DNA of 64,000 nucleotides from Fagopyrum homotropicum (taxonomy: Eukaryota; Streptophyta; Magnoliopsida; Caryophyllales; Polygonaceae). Numbering within the stretch: the first letter of the stretch is position 1; each line of letters starts with the position of its first letter. Position numbers and translations under genes: made by a program. Below the pieces are notes generated by a model. That model did not search any database. It was not told where the DNA came from and saw nothing but the letters and a program-made list of their open reading frames with translations. Shown piece by piece: positions 49,317 through 59,758 of the stretch. The stretch is from assembly GCA_033239125.1 (NCBI GenBank), contig BSWB01000005.1:142906494-142970493 (forward strand), in the 5' to 3' direction.

Positions 49317-49834
49317 AGTATTAATATTTTAAATTTTTTTTATTAAAATATAATTAAAATATAATCAATATTAATGTCTATAGATAGATAAAAATATTTT
49401 CTAACTAAATATAAAATTATTATTTTTATTTTCATTATTTTTACCATATATTTTAAACCTTAAAACTTTATGTCTAATATTTGAATTAAATTTTTAAATA
49501 ACTCATATACTTCCCTATTTTATAGAAAAACTTAAAATATAACAAAAATAACAAAAAAAACTAACAATTAAAATATAAGAAAAATATTAAAAAATAAAAC
49601 AAAAACTTACTTTGATTTCTGTGTTTTGTGCAGGAAATTGACAGATTTCATCTCTTGAAGAAGAGACTTCTCTCCACTTATTGTCTCTATTCCCACACCA
49701 CCTTCTGACATTAATTTTTATTTTTAAAAAATTATTTAGGGAAGAAACTTTGAGTGTGTGGGATGAAGATGCTCTTAATCTCCACCTAATACACAAATGC
49801 ACAATTCTTAACATGAACATTTTCTCACCTTCTA

Positions 49835-50430
49835 CCCAAAAATCCGTTTACCTAGAAACGTCACTGTCATACCCACAATAAGTTTGTCAAACTACACAAA
49901 TATACTCGAAAACACACATACCAAAAACCCAAACATACCCAAAAAACTAAAATATTAAAAAAAACATCATACCCATAAATTGGGTAGTATTTTGTTTTGT
50001 AAAATATTCATACCCAATTCATACATATTCAACCCTTTTTTTTTCTTCAATTTAAGTCACATTTAATACTAAAATCATACCCATTTTGAATTTGTCATAC
50101 CCAAATTTTACAAACATTGATATTGTACACAAACATCAATATCAAATGACATTTGGTCATTATAACACAGTTTGTGTACCCATAAAACATACCCAACATT
50201 TCACTTTAAACATACATAACAATAAGAAACATATCACAAAAATAATAAACATATACACAATAAAATAATCATACCCATAAATTGGATAACATTTTACCAA
50301 ACTTAAATAATGCTGTAAGATTGAACACACATGCCCAAACGTACCAATAATGCTCTAACAATATACTCAATTCATCAAACACATACACAATACTACTTAA
50401 CAAAACGAATCAAAATCATACCCAAAATGT
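49835..50430. repeat. TACCCAAA-rich repeat, partial copy C
   Basis: It matches the interior of copies A and B at 37.2-39.4 kb in the same orientation (ACCCAAAAATCCG, CATCAATATCAAATGACATTTGGTCAT). It continues into a GC-rich block that copies A and B lack. Confidence 0.7.
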
Positions 50431-50439
50431 AGTAGAAAT

Positions 50440-50740
50440 AGCCTACCAAAAAATTACAGATTTGGTTCCCGGCAGCGACAGAGCAGCAATGACGAACTCT
50501 AGACGGCAGTGTTGTCGACAGAGAACAAAATCCGGGGACCGGTAAGAGAGAGGGTTGATGACGGAACGAAGAGAAGACAGCGGCGCCGGCGATGGAAACC
50601 AGTGGTGTAGCCCCTCCTCGCGACAACCTTGATGGCGAAACCCTAGATCTCTCGCTCGTCCTTCGGTGTCGGACTGGTGGCCAAATGTCCTAGTGGCGAG
50701 GCAGTGCTCCATGGGTGAGAGAAAGTGAGAAGAGAAAAAA
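50440..50740 (-). other. GC-rich, exon-like block next to repeat copy C
   Basis: The sharp rise in GC and open minus frames (50712-50393) look like a captured 5' exon/UTR, as in the leader of the repeat at 13.8-14.1 kb. The predicted peptides match nothing I know. Confidence 0.35.
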
Positions 50741-50876
50741 GTAAATGAATGAGAAATAAAAAGAAAAATGTGGGCAAAAAATAACCGTCAAATCAATATT
50801 TAAATTTTGTACATCAGTATCCTCACCACCATCATTCCCATTTGCCACGTAGTGTCGTATTTATTGTTATTTTATA

Positions 50877-52060
50877 GAGAAAATTATCTAAAGAGTACCC
50901 CATCTTCGCGGCTGATTAAACTTTAGCACCCCATCGTTTAAACTATCAGAACGGTACATCAACTATTGAGCCGGCCAAAATTTAATACCTAGGTTATTGT
51001 TCACCCGTTAATTTTACGGATCCTTGTTAAATCCCAGGGGCAAAAATGTCCACCTCCACATAAAACCCTAATCCCTAAATTTCTACCAAAATTCTCTCTC
51101 CTCTCTCACCTTCACACATTTGAGGTTCAAAATTGTCAAGTTATCACACCTTTCAATATCGAATTCTCAAAGATATGTATGTTCCTCGTCTGAAAAAACC
51201 GTTAACCCTTTGCAATTGAAAATTGATACTTTCTGGAGAGATGACGATGGAGTAATGGAAACAGTTGTTGACAACAATTGTGGTCCCTTCACCATCTACG
51301 TTATAAAGGCTTAGATTCTGAACATTCGAACATGGTTGTATAAACTTGAACTCTGGACATTCATTAATATCAAGTTGTGAAAGAAGAGGAAACATAAGAG
51401 TACGATGGGACTAGGAGTATTCTCCTCCTCCTGCTGCTTTCATCCTGTGGCATTCCTTCAAATTATCCAGACTCCACAAACTAAGTTTTTCCAAACCAAG
51501 GAAAGTAGGAGTGACATAGTGGATTATTGGGTGGCCACACCAACTTCAATGTCATCTCTTCAATTCCTCTTCCTTGAATCACCCAAATGACATAGTGGAT
51601 TATTGCCTGGCCACAACACCTTCAATGTCATCTCTTCTTTGGCTTCATCGCCTTGTGACCTTAATTCGAAATGGCCGAGTCCCAACCAAGGAAAGTATGA
51701 GTAGCTCAATCAAATTCAATTTAAGGCACAAGAGAAGATGAGTTCGAAGGATTTGGTCATCGAATCCATGTTAAGAGACCTTAACCGTATACAGATGTTT
51801 CATAGTAGGATATGTGAAGGTGAGAGAGGAGAGAGAATTTGGTAGAAATTTGGGGCTTAGGGTTTATGTAGAGGGCGGACATTTTTGCCCCTGAAATTTA
51901 ACAGAGATTTGTGAAATTAACGGATGAACAGACGAACAGTAACCTATGTATTAAAGTCTGGTCGGACTCAACAGTCGAGGTACCGTTCTGATAGTTTAAA
52001 CGAAGGGGTACTAAAGTTTAGTCAGCCAAAAAGATGGGGTACCCTTTAGACAATTTTCTC
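50877..52060. mobile_element. Pack-MULE (Mutator-like, non-autonomous) with captured NLR fragment
   Basis: The element is 1,184 bp. Terminal inverted repeats of about 245 bp (50877-51118 and 51810-52060) begin GAGAAAATT(A/G)TCTAAAG and agree at most positions. It is flanked by a perfect 9-bp duplication TATTTTATA (50868-50876 and 52061-52069). Long terminal repeats with a 9-bp duplication are the mark of Mutator-like elements. No transposase is present; the interior is resistance-gene-like. Confidence 0.9.
51155..51720 (-). pseudogene. Captured NBS-LRR (NLR) leucine-rich-repeat fragment
   Basis: On the minus strand one frame reads LGLEKLSLWSLDNLKE and, after an in-frame TAG, MFPLLSQLDINECPEFKFI and VQNLSLYNVDGE. 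These are two to three leucine-rich repeats of the CC-NBS-LRR style (LEKLxLxxLxNLKE; FPxLxxLxIxxCPxL). About 76 bp upstream of this is a tandemly repeated block (51511-51563 and 51587-51643). No NB-ARC part is present. It is inside the Mutator-type element, so it is a transduplicated piece rather than a resident gene. Confidence 0.75.
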
Positions 52061-52229
52061 TATTTTATATAGAGGCCAAAACACAAAGTTGAAGCATTTG
52101 GGTCTCTATACCGTCAATTCTTTCTTCTTCTTTTTTAGCTAATCCCGAAGTTAGGAAGACGGACCCGTATCGGACTTGTTAGATACCATGTCAATTTTAT
52201 CATTTTATGCGTCTCAGAACCTTAGATGC

Positions 52230-52450
52230 GGAGGACACATGTCTAGTGAGTCACACATAAGCACACAAGTTGCATCATAAAACCAATTGACAATAAGAAG
52301 AGTAACTCGTGAACTTATACATTAGGTTATATTCTAAAACCAATTGGCAATAGGAGAAGTAACACATATACTTATATATTAGGTTCACAACTTATTGCGT
52401 TATCGACGTGAGACGTTTTATCCCTATCCTCAACACTCTCATCAAGTGTG
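52230..52450 (+). repeat. Dispersed repeat, copy C, with internal duplication
   Basis: It has the AAAACCAATTGACAAT block twice (near 52277 and 52336), each followed by TTA(T/A)A(C/T)ATTAGGTT, then TCGACGTGAGACG. A further partial core is near 52658. It matches copies A and B. Confidence 0.6.
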
Positions 52451-52852
52451 AACAACGTGAATTAGTTAACACTTGACATAGGTCGAGCATCTCAATCTCT
52501 TTATAACTATCTTACAATTTTTTTCGACGGGATTCACATCTCATTCTCTTTTTATCCAATTCTGAAGTCAAAAAAACGAATCCGAATCAAAGTTGCTCTG
52601 ATACTATATTAATTTACGTTTAGTGAGCCCCACACATAAGCACACAAATTTATATCATAAAACCAATTAACATAAGCACACGGTGGGTGAGGAACGTGGA
52701 TGATAGTGCGGGTACGAACAAAGATATATATAATTTTAAGAAAATTGTATACTAATATATTTTTCCTAAAATATCGTAAATCTCTAATATAAGTTTGATC
52801 ACTCTAGTTTCCGGTGTAACTTTCATCACTCTAGTTTCCGGTCACCCCTTAA

Positions 52853-53777
52853 GACCACCCACAATGGTGGGTTTTTAACTTCAAATTTTTAAACCTTCTC
52901 TCTCCGCCACATCAGCTTAAAAAACCCTATTTACTTTTCTTCTACATTCATAGTTTTTAAACTCTCAATCTATTAACTTTATATTTATTTACCTATCATA
53001 TTTATATTCTTTTTAATATGTTCATACTATTAATTTTATTTATAATTAAATTTATTTCAAAACAATTAAACAATGCATATATAAACAATTATCAAAAATG
53101 AGATTTTCAATAAACACTTCATTAAAAATTAAAAATACACAAAGACATTAAAAATATAACCGCAAAGTTAAGATGCAAAACATAAAAAAACAAATACACC
53201 AATACATATGAAATGATACATAAAACTACTAATTTTCAACGTGAGTATTGCCAAACTTTTGCTTACGTGTTGAACCAAATCATGCTTCAATTGTTCTTGT
53301 GTCGTGTTATTTACCCACCATATTTATATTCGATATTGAACTCTATGGGTACATAAAAATAAAATATAAACATTTATAAAATAAAATTTTCAAAATATAT
53401 TTATACTAAATATTAACATCACAACTAATACATTACTTATATTGAATATTAATTTATAAAATAACTATTGATCTAAATATATTCAATATTATACTATATG
53501 GATAGATAAAAATAAAATATTAATATTAAAAACAACAAAATTTGTCAAAATATAATTATATTAACCAAAATATTTGATTAAGTGTAAACCAAATCTCTTT
53601 GAAATTAAAAAATAGATACTACTCATTGTTTGACACTTGTACCAATCAAATGAGATAGAAATTTCTCTCTCCTTGTATGGAAGTAAGATACCGTCAGAAA
53701 AGTTTTGGGCCTAATTTACAATTTTGGTTAGAGATTTAATATATTTTACAGTTTAAAAACCCCCATTGTGGGTGGTT
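52853..53777. mobile_element. PIF/Harbinger-type element with vestigial transposase
   Basis: The 925-bp element has termini of about 26 bp (GACCACCCACAATGGTGGG... and its imperfect mirror) and TAA on both sides (52850-52852 and 53778-53780). On the minus strand near 53310-53230 a short frame reads TTQEQLKHDLVQHV, like the xxLKxDLIEHIW end of Harbinger transposases. The rest is AT-rich and noncoding, so this is a deletion derivative. Confidence 0.7.
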
Positions 53778-54157
53778 TAAGAAATCGTTCGTCACTCCGT
53801 TTGCGATCTCTTGTACCAATCATTTATTATGTGTTCAGTAACTTTTTTTTTTCTTTTTTAATAATTATTTGTGTAGTTTACTAAAAAGACTTTGTAAAAT
53901 TTAAATACCTAATATTATATAATTGAGGTTTGATAAGAGAAGATTGTTAAGTAGTTTCAAATATTTAAAAACTTTATATATATATATATATTAGAAATAA
54001 TTCACAACCATTGGATTAAATAATAATTGTTCAAATATAATATATATTTGTTCGATTAAAAACTATTTAGTTATAGTCGTAATTGTTCGATTATATTCAA
54101 ATTGTTCAACTATATTACCGATTGTTCATATATATTTGAACTTGTTCAACTATATAA

Positions 54158-54365
54158 GAGCATCTCCAATAGCCTCTCCATTTTAGAATATTTGGAGAAT
54201 TTTAAAGATTTTTTGGTTCATTAGATTCTCCATTTCATTCTCCAAATAAATGGAGAATTCTCCAAGATAGGGAATCTGTTGGATTTGATAAAAATATAAA
54301 TGGTAAATTTTTACTTTTGATTCTCCATTTTGAAGAAGAGTTTAGGGAAGCTGTTGGGGATGCTC
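54158..54365. mobile_element. Tourist-like MITE with GAGCATCTCC ends
   Basis: A 208-bp element with inverted ends GAGCATCTCCAATAGC / GCTGTTGGGGATGCTC and TAA duplications (54155-54157 and 54366-54368). The interior has mirrored TGGAGAATTCTCCA-type words. The ends resemble those of the larger element at 39420-49774. Confidence 0.85.
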
Positions 54366-54885
54366 TAACTAATTGTTCAAATTTGAAATTGTATGTTCAA
54401 TTGTTCAAATAAATGTTTGTTCAAGTATACGACAAGTGTTAATTAATTTGGATAAATCACAAAATCCTTGATTATTTTGATCCAAGGGTTGAGAGTCCTT
54501 CTCACTTTTGATCCTAAAACTCATTTCTATATGATCCAAATCCACAATAATCCCCCAAAGTTATTTCGAGTAGTTTTAAAAGATATTGATAATGTAACAA
54601 TACTGTTAATTTTACGAAAATTTCCGACTTAAATAACGAGGTAGTAAAATTACTATCAATATAGTTAATATAAATATAATAAGTAAATTTGTAACCACAT
54701 TGAATTCTTAGGTGAGGCAAAATACGATTGCTCTACATTTGGACTGGAACGACCGTGGTTTATTAAGAGATCCTTCTAATATCAATTTTCAATACATATT
54801 ACAAGGAGCTCAATGTTAACATTTAAATAGCCTAGTATCACTTAACACACAAGAACAACAATATTGATATATTACTTCATACTTA

Positions 54886-55328
54886 GTGCTTGTTTGGTTG
54901 GGTGTAAAAAAAACCCAGTAAAGTAAATTAATCCATTAAATGAGATCCAATTAAGGTGTTTGGTTGCAAAATCAAAATTGATAAACACGTTAATCTAATT
55001 TACTGGATAAATTCCAATTATCTCAAATGGAGTATTTACAATTACACAATCCTTCCTAGGTAACAAAACAATTAACGTGTTATTTTGATATCAAATTTCC
55101 CAATTACCCTTAAAATTTTTATCTCCCACCTTTTTTATTTTGAAAATAAAGGTTATAATTGTCATTAACTAATAATGCCTATGAATTTAACACATTGCAA
55201 ATCACTGGATATTTTTTTGCTACCAAACATATTTTCTCAATTCTCAGCAATGGTAATTCCCAGTAATTCAATTCCTAGAAAAGTCAATTCTCGAGAATTG
55301 TAAATCCATTGTTTAACCAAACAAGCAC
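54886..55328. mobile_element. Tourist-like MITE with GTGCTTGTTTGGTT ends
   Basis: A 443-bp element with inverted ends GTGCTTGTTTGGTT / AACCAAACAAGCAC and TTA on both sides (54883-54885 and 55329-55331). Noncoding. Confidence 0.85.
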
Positions 55329-55352
55329 TTAAAACAATATCTAAACCTAGGA

Positions 55353-55412
55353 CCAATACTCAGTTGGCCTAATGATTGTGGCGTTAGACTCCTTAAGTGT
55401 TAGCTGGTGGTA
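55353..55412 (+). mobile_element. 3'-truncated copy of the SINE family
   Basis: It repeats the first 60 bp or so of the SINE at 5620 (CCAATACTCAGTTGG..., GTTAGACTCCTTAAGTG) and then loses similarity before the B box. There is no tail. Confidence 0.65.
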
Positions 55413-56145
55413 TCTTAAGGGTCATTGTACACCCTATCCAAAATATTCAAACCTAGGGATATTTAGTGCATTTTTAATAAAGAAACCTATTCACCATTTA
55501 TTATTTTATGTTTGTTTTCCACCTAATTTTCCCTTAGTATTTTCTTCGTCATTAATTAATAATTTAACGTGACTAAGAAATAGTATTTTATGTTTGTTCA
55601 CCTACTAGATTGTTTATTTGTTTGCCAAGTTGTATATTATTTTTATGAAAATTCCGTCAAATTCATCATGCTAATGAGTAAGGAAGAAGCTTCACTTGTG
55701 TTTGTTTGGCATTGAATTTTGTCAATATTTTGGATATGAACATTTATTCATATTTTAGACCTAATTATTAGGTAAGATCGTATTTTAGCTTATCGCTAGG
55801 TCCTCGTACTGTCATGTCCGATCCCATAAACTTACATAGCGTATATTTTGTGCGGATACTGATTAGATATTTTCGATATGGACGTATGGAAAAAATTGAT
55901 ATTTTTGTGACATAATTAGATTATGATTCTCAATAATCTTTTAAATTTGCTAAATGGAACCATAATGCACAAATGTGGTGGTAACTGGAGGAACGATTTA
56001 AATCGTGAATTATTGTGTAGTAAAATCTAAACAACACCTTTTTGTGATTATGAACTATTGTTCTTTACGATTTAAATATCATTTTTCGTAAATGTGTTGA
56101 GGATAGATATTGTTTGTACCGGAGCCATTCCTAGAACAATACAAA
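55413..56145. other. Spacer
   Basis: No gene or element ends recognised. Confidence 0.5.
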
Positions 56146-56175
56146 ACTAGTGCAATACCCGCACCTTGTGCCGGT
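56146..56175 (-). mobile_element. Helitron 3' terminus
   Basis: On the minus strand the hairpin (CCGGCACAAGGTGCGGG, one mismatch) is followed by TATTGCACTAG and T, as in the element at 18466. The matching 5' end was not found; it would lie to the right. Confidence 0.55.
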
Positions 56176-56464
56176 TTTGAAAATTAAGGGTTAGATTTAT
56201 TTTATATATATATATATATGATAATAAGGGAATGTATATTATGAGTTTCAAATGTTTGGGTTAGGCAAAGGTCCGATAGTTGCGAAACTCTCTTCTAGTG
56301 TGAAATGTGGAGCCGACACCGTTAACCTTGAACGAAACTTTGACATTAAGAGGATGGAGAAAGTGAGGATTGGGCTAAAGTTTGATAATGTGGAGCCTAC
56401 ACGGTTAACCTTCAAAATGTTTTGGTCCAATCTTAAAGTCAAAACCACGTCAATGTTATAGTTG

Positions 56465-56845
56465 GTAGTAGGGCTGTGCAAAATCGGACCGGACCGGAAA
56501 ATCGGACCGGACCGGACAGGAATTTACGGTCTAGATTTTTTTGAAAATCCAGATTACGGTCCGGTCCGGTTTGTGGACCGTATAAAACCGTAATTAGGGT
56601 TGGACCGTAAACTACGAATTTCCGCTCCGATCCAATCCGGTCCGGTTTTGTACCGAAAAACCTCACCAAAATTGAACAATTAAGGTACAAACCGGTCCAA
56701 TCCGGTCCTGTCCGGTCCGCAATGCTCAAAATTGCACAATGTATATACCGGTCCAACCTGGAACCGGACCGGTCCGGTCTACGGTCCAAGGTTTTTTTAA
56801 TTTACGGTCCACCGGTCCGGTCTGCACCGTATGCACAACCCTATA
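56465..56845. mobile_element. Foldback repeat rich in GGTCCGGTCCGG
   Basis: Ends AGGGCTGTGCA and TGCACAACCCT are inverted (one mismatch), about 375 bp apart. The interior carries many GGACCGG/CCGGTCC words in both orientations. The 116-codon frame here (56789-56439) follows the repeat. It is probably a hAT-like MITE; a duplication could not be confirmed. Confidence 0.55.
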
Positions 56846-56849
56846 GCGT

Positions 56850-57540
56850 TTCACAGGGATTTATGGATGACCGAAATTCTAGGAGAAAACTCACAACTTT
56901 CAACTTATGAAAAGCTTAAGGGAAGATGTTCGAGAGCTTGGATTGTAACGGAAGATTTTAACCAAGTTATTTCACAAGTTGACAAGGAAGGATGCTAAGT
57001 ACAATACTTTAACCAAATGGTCAAATTCAGGGAAGCTCTTAGGAATGCCAACTTTTGGAAAATACTTATGAAATAAATAGCAAGGTTTACTTGAGATAAT
57101 TGTCAGGTTGATGATGACTTCATTCATGAGAGACTATAACGCTTATGGACTCTTCACAGTCAAAATTGCACCATTTGGCGGTGATTCACCACTAGTTGAA
57201 ATAGCTAAAGGACAAGCGTTGTTATGGGCGATCCAAATTGTTGAAAATCAAGGGTAGAGACATCATGTTCTTGAATCGGATTCATTGTTATTGAGTAGTA
57301 AGCTTTGGTTAGGGGATAGTAGAGGGGTATCGAAGACACTATACTCAAACTGAGCAAACATAGAGCTTCAATCTTTGACTATTTCAAATGGAACCATGTT
57401 CAAATACAAGGGAATTGGCATGTTAATTGGGTGTCAAAGCATTATCCTAATTCCGGTTGAGGCATTAATTTTATTTTTATTATTGTAGATGAACTTAAGG
57501 TATTGATTGATCGTGAAAGTTTTAACCAAATAGTTAACAA
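56850..57540 (+). mobile_element. LINE remnant: endonuclease piece joined to an RNase H piece
   Basis: Near 56935-57060 the plus strand reads WIVTEDFNQVISQVDKEG and FREALRNANFW, like the L1-type endonuclease (W.V.GDFN....EK.G, FR..L..A.L). From 57180 it reads SPLVEIAKGQALLWAIQIVE, HHVLESDSLLL and FKWNHVQIQGN, like the RNase H domain at the other end of plant LINE ORF2. The RT in between is missing. Stops interrupt both parts. Confidence 0.6.
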
Positions 57541-58485
57541 CGGCCTCCCAGTAAGGATACAAGATCAGATGTAGTATATTCGTGTATCGAATTCACATGA
57601 GTCACGTATGTTTTAGACGTAGTTAATAGAAAATTATGTTAAGTTAGAGAATGAAGAGAGAAAATAATGCCGTTTAGTGAAACATTGATAAAAGGAAAAA
57701 TAAAGGAAATCAATAATTGGTGTAGGCAAATAATGGAGGGAGGAAATAAATATCCCACTATGATGAATTAAAGTAATATTACTGCATATATGAGACTGGT
57801 GGACATTGATATATGAATATTAGATGTAGCTATCTAAAATAGTTTTTGACATAGACAAACAAAGAACGTGTTTTTCAACTCGCGTAAACCTCAATCCAAT
57901 GGGTTGACAAGTATAGGAAAACTCTTTAAGAACTTATAAATTTAGAGAAGACCAAAACAACCTTCGCTTATGGTTCTTTAGTTAGAAAGATGTACAAAGA
58001 CCATAACTTTTATGACGATAGTTAAAATTCCTCTAAGTAAAAGGTAGGATACAATCCCTTAATCTGAGTGCTTTTCAATATATCCAATAAAACGTCATTC
58101 GCTTTTGACTCTTCAGTTGTTTTATCTAAACCAATTATAAACATCACTTAATTTGAAGGTAAATAAAAGGTGATAATGAAGTACTTTGAAAAAAAGCAAT
58201 ATCACAATCTCAATTCACAAACATATATGCAACAATAAATCAAACCATTATAGGGTCATTCAACCCTTATATCAAGAGATAGATTAATCGAACATGATTG
58301 AATGCAAAACAATGTTTATAAAATATAGAAACTACACAAACAAACTCACGATGTTCGGTTCCAACACAACGAGGCGAACCTTCAAGTGAAATATTAAAAT
58401 CTACTCTATAACTACTTGACGGCTAGGGGATGAGGGGATGGTGGAAGCAATGTGGATGATGTGTGTGGCGCATGTGGTTATCTAA
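57541..58485. other. Spacer between LINE remnant and second chromovirus
   Basis: AT-rich, no recognised gene or element ends. Confidence 0.5.
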
Positions 58486-59758
58486 TGTAATACCCGAAAA
58501 ATTTAATTTCCGTTTAATACCGATCCAATCGGATTGCGATCCGCCAACCTTTATTCTTTTTAAATAAATAAAACAAATTGTAAATCGTATCATTTTATGT
58601 GACCTTAATACACATAAAATGATAAATTATGTAACCCGTATAATTATTCCGTGTTTTATTAAAAACCGAAGAACGGTTCCGTGCGAGTAACGAATTATTC
58701 CTTCAGCATTTTTTTAGATGAGCAGGCCCAGTAGCAGGCCCAGTAACCCTTCTTCCGGCCCAAAAATGATACGATTAAGTTAACCTAATCTTCTCCTTAA
58801 TTAAGTTAACCTAATCAAACTCTTAACCTAATCTAACCATGCCCTAATCCAGCGTACACTTCAACTACGAGTTCCGCTGCACAACCGACGCAGATCCGAA
58901 ACCACCACCATACCTCCCACACTTGACTGCCTCCGGCCGGACTCCAGCAGCGCCGACACGCTGCCTCATCCTCGACGCCGGGATCTGCTGAATCGTCATC
59001 CAACAAGCGTCGGGATCCCGATCGAGCTTCTGCACCGACGCTACAGCCAGATAGTTACGGACCGCTGCTGCTTTGCCTTCCTACCGCCGTCCTCTTCCCA
59101 TCCTTCTGTCCTCGTCAATCACCAACCCTACCGCCTTCCTCTGCAATTTGTTGTGGCACTAGCGAACCCAGTAGCCCCATCCAGACGCGTGCGGGTGTCT
59201 CCCAATCTCACCGACGTCAACGCCGCCCCGCCGAGGTAAACGCCGATATCTCTTCCTCCTTGCCTGGGTTTGAAAGAAGCAGCAGTGTGGCGTTTTTTTT
59301 TGAATACTGTGTGCTAGTAGTTGCAGCCATCCACCATAGTCAGCAGGAGACCTGCTGGTCGACGAGGGCCAGCGCCGGAATTCCTTCATCGAGCCATGTG
59401 TTGCTGCACTCCAGATGGCTACACACATGAGGGCTGTTGCTGACCGTGATCGAAGCAGATGGATTGGGAGTCCTCTGTGCTGATTCTCCTGTTTCCTTGC
59501 TGCAGCCGGTAGGATTCTACTTCTTGACTCTTTTGTCTTCTTACGGCTATTACATTAGATCTAGGTGTTTGAGATATTTTTTTTGAATAAGTGCGACCCA
59601 GGAGTTTCGAACTAGAGACCTGCTGAGTGTTAAATGGGAGGGACTGCTGGGGATAAGAATCGAACTTAGGACCTTCTGCACACTCTACCTTTCAGCTTCG
59701 ACCTGCTGACTTTAGGACCTAATTTATATAACTTAAATCGAGAATCTGGGGTGTTACA
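58486..59758 (+). repeat. 5' LTR of a second Gypsy element
   Basis: 1,273 bp from TGTAATACCCG to GGGGTGTTACA. The end is the same 11 bp as in the first element. The middle (58840-59500) is GC-rich for this window and gives an 89-codon minus frame (59428-59159) that I do not regard as a gene. Only one LTR lies in the window, so the left boundary rests on the TG start and the position relative to the primer site. Confidence 0.75.

Larger units (their letters stand above)
39420..49774. mobile_element. PIF/Harbinger-type DNA transposon, split by the Gypsy element
   Basis: Left terminus GAGCATCTTCAT at 39420, right terminus ATGAAGATGCTC ending at 49774, with TTA on both sides (39417-39419 and 49775-49777). 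Removing the nested 9,036-bp LTR element and one AAAGA leaves about 1.3 kb. A plus-strand frame at 48978 may be a remnant of its own coding region. The ends and duplication fit Harbinger; the same GAGCATC ends occur on the MITE at 54158. Confidence 0.6.

Noticed and set aside
56252..56461. 69-codon plus frame next to the Helitron end
   Set aside because: Could be a captured gene piece, but I could not match it to any family, and the opposite strand is open too.
59159..59428. 89-codon minus frame in GC-rich DNA
   Set aside because: Lies inside the LTR of the second chromovirus.
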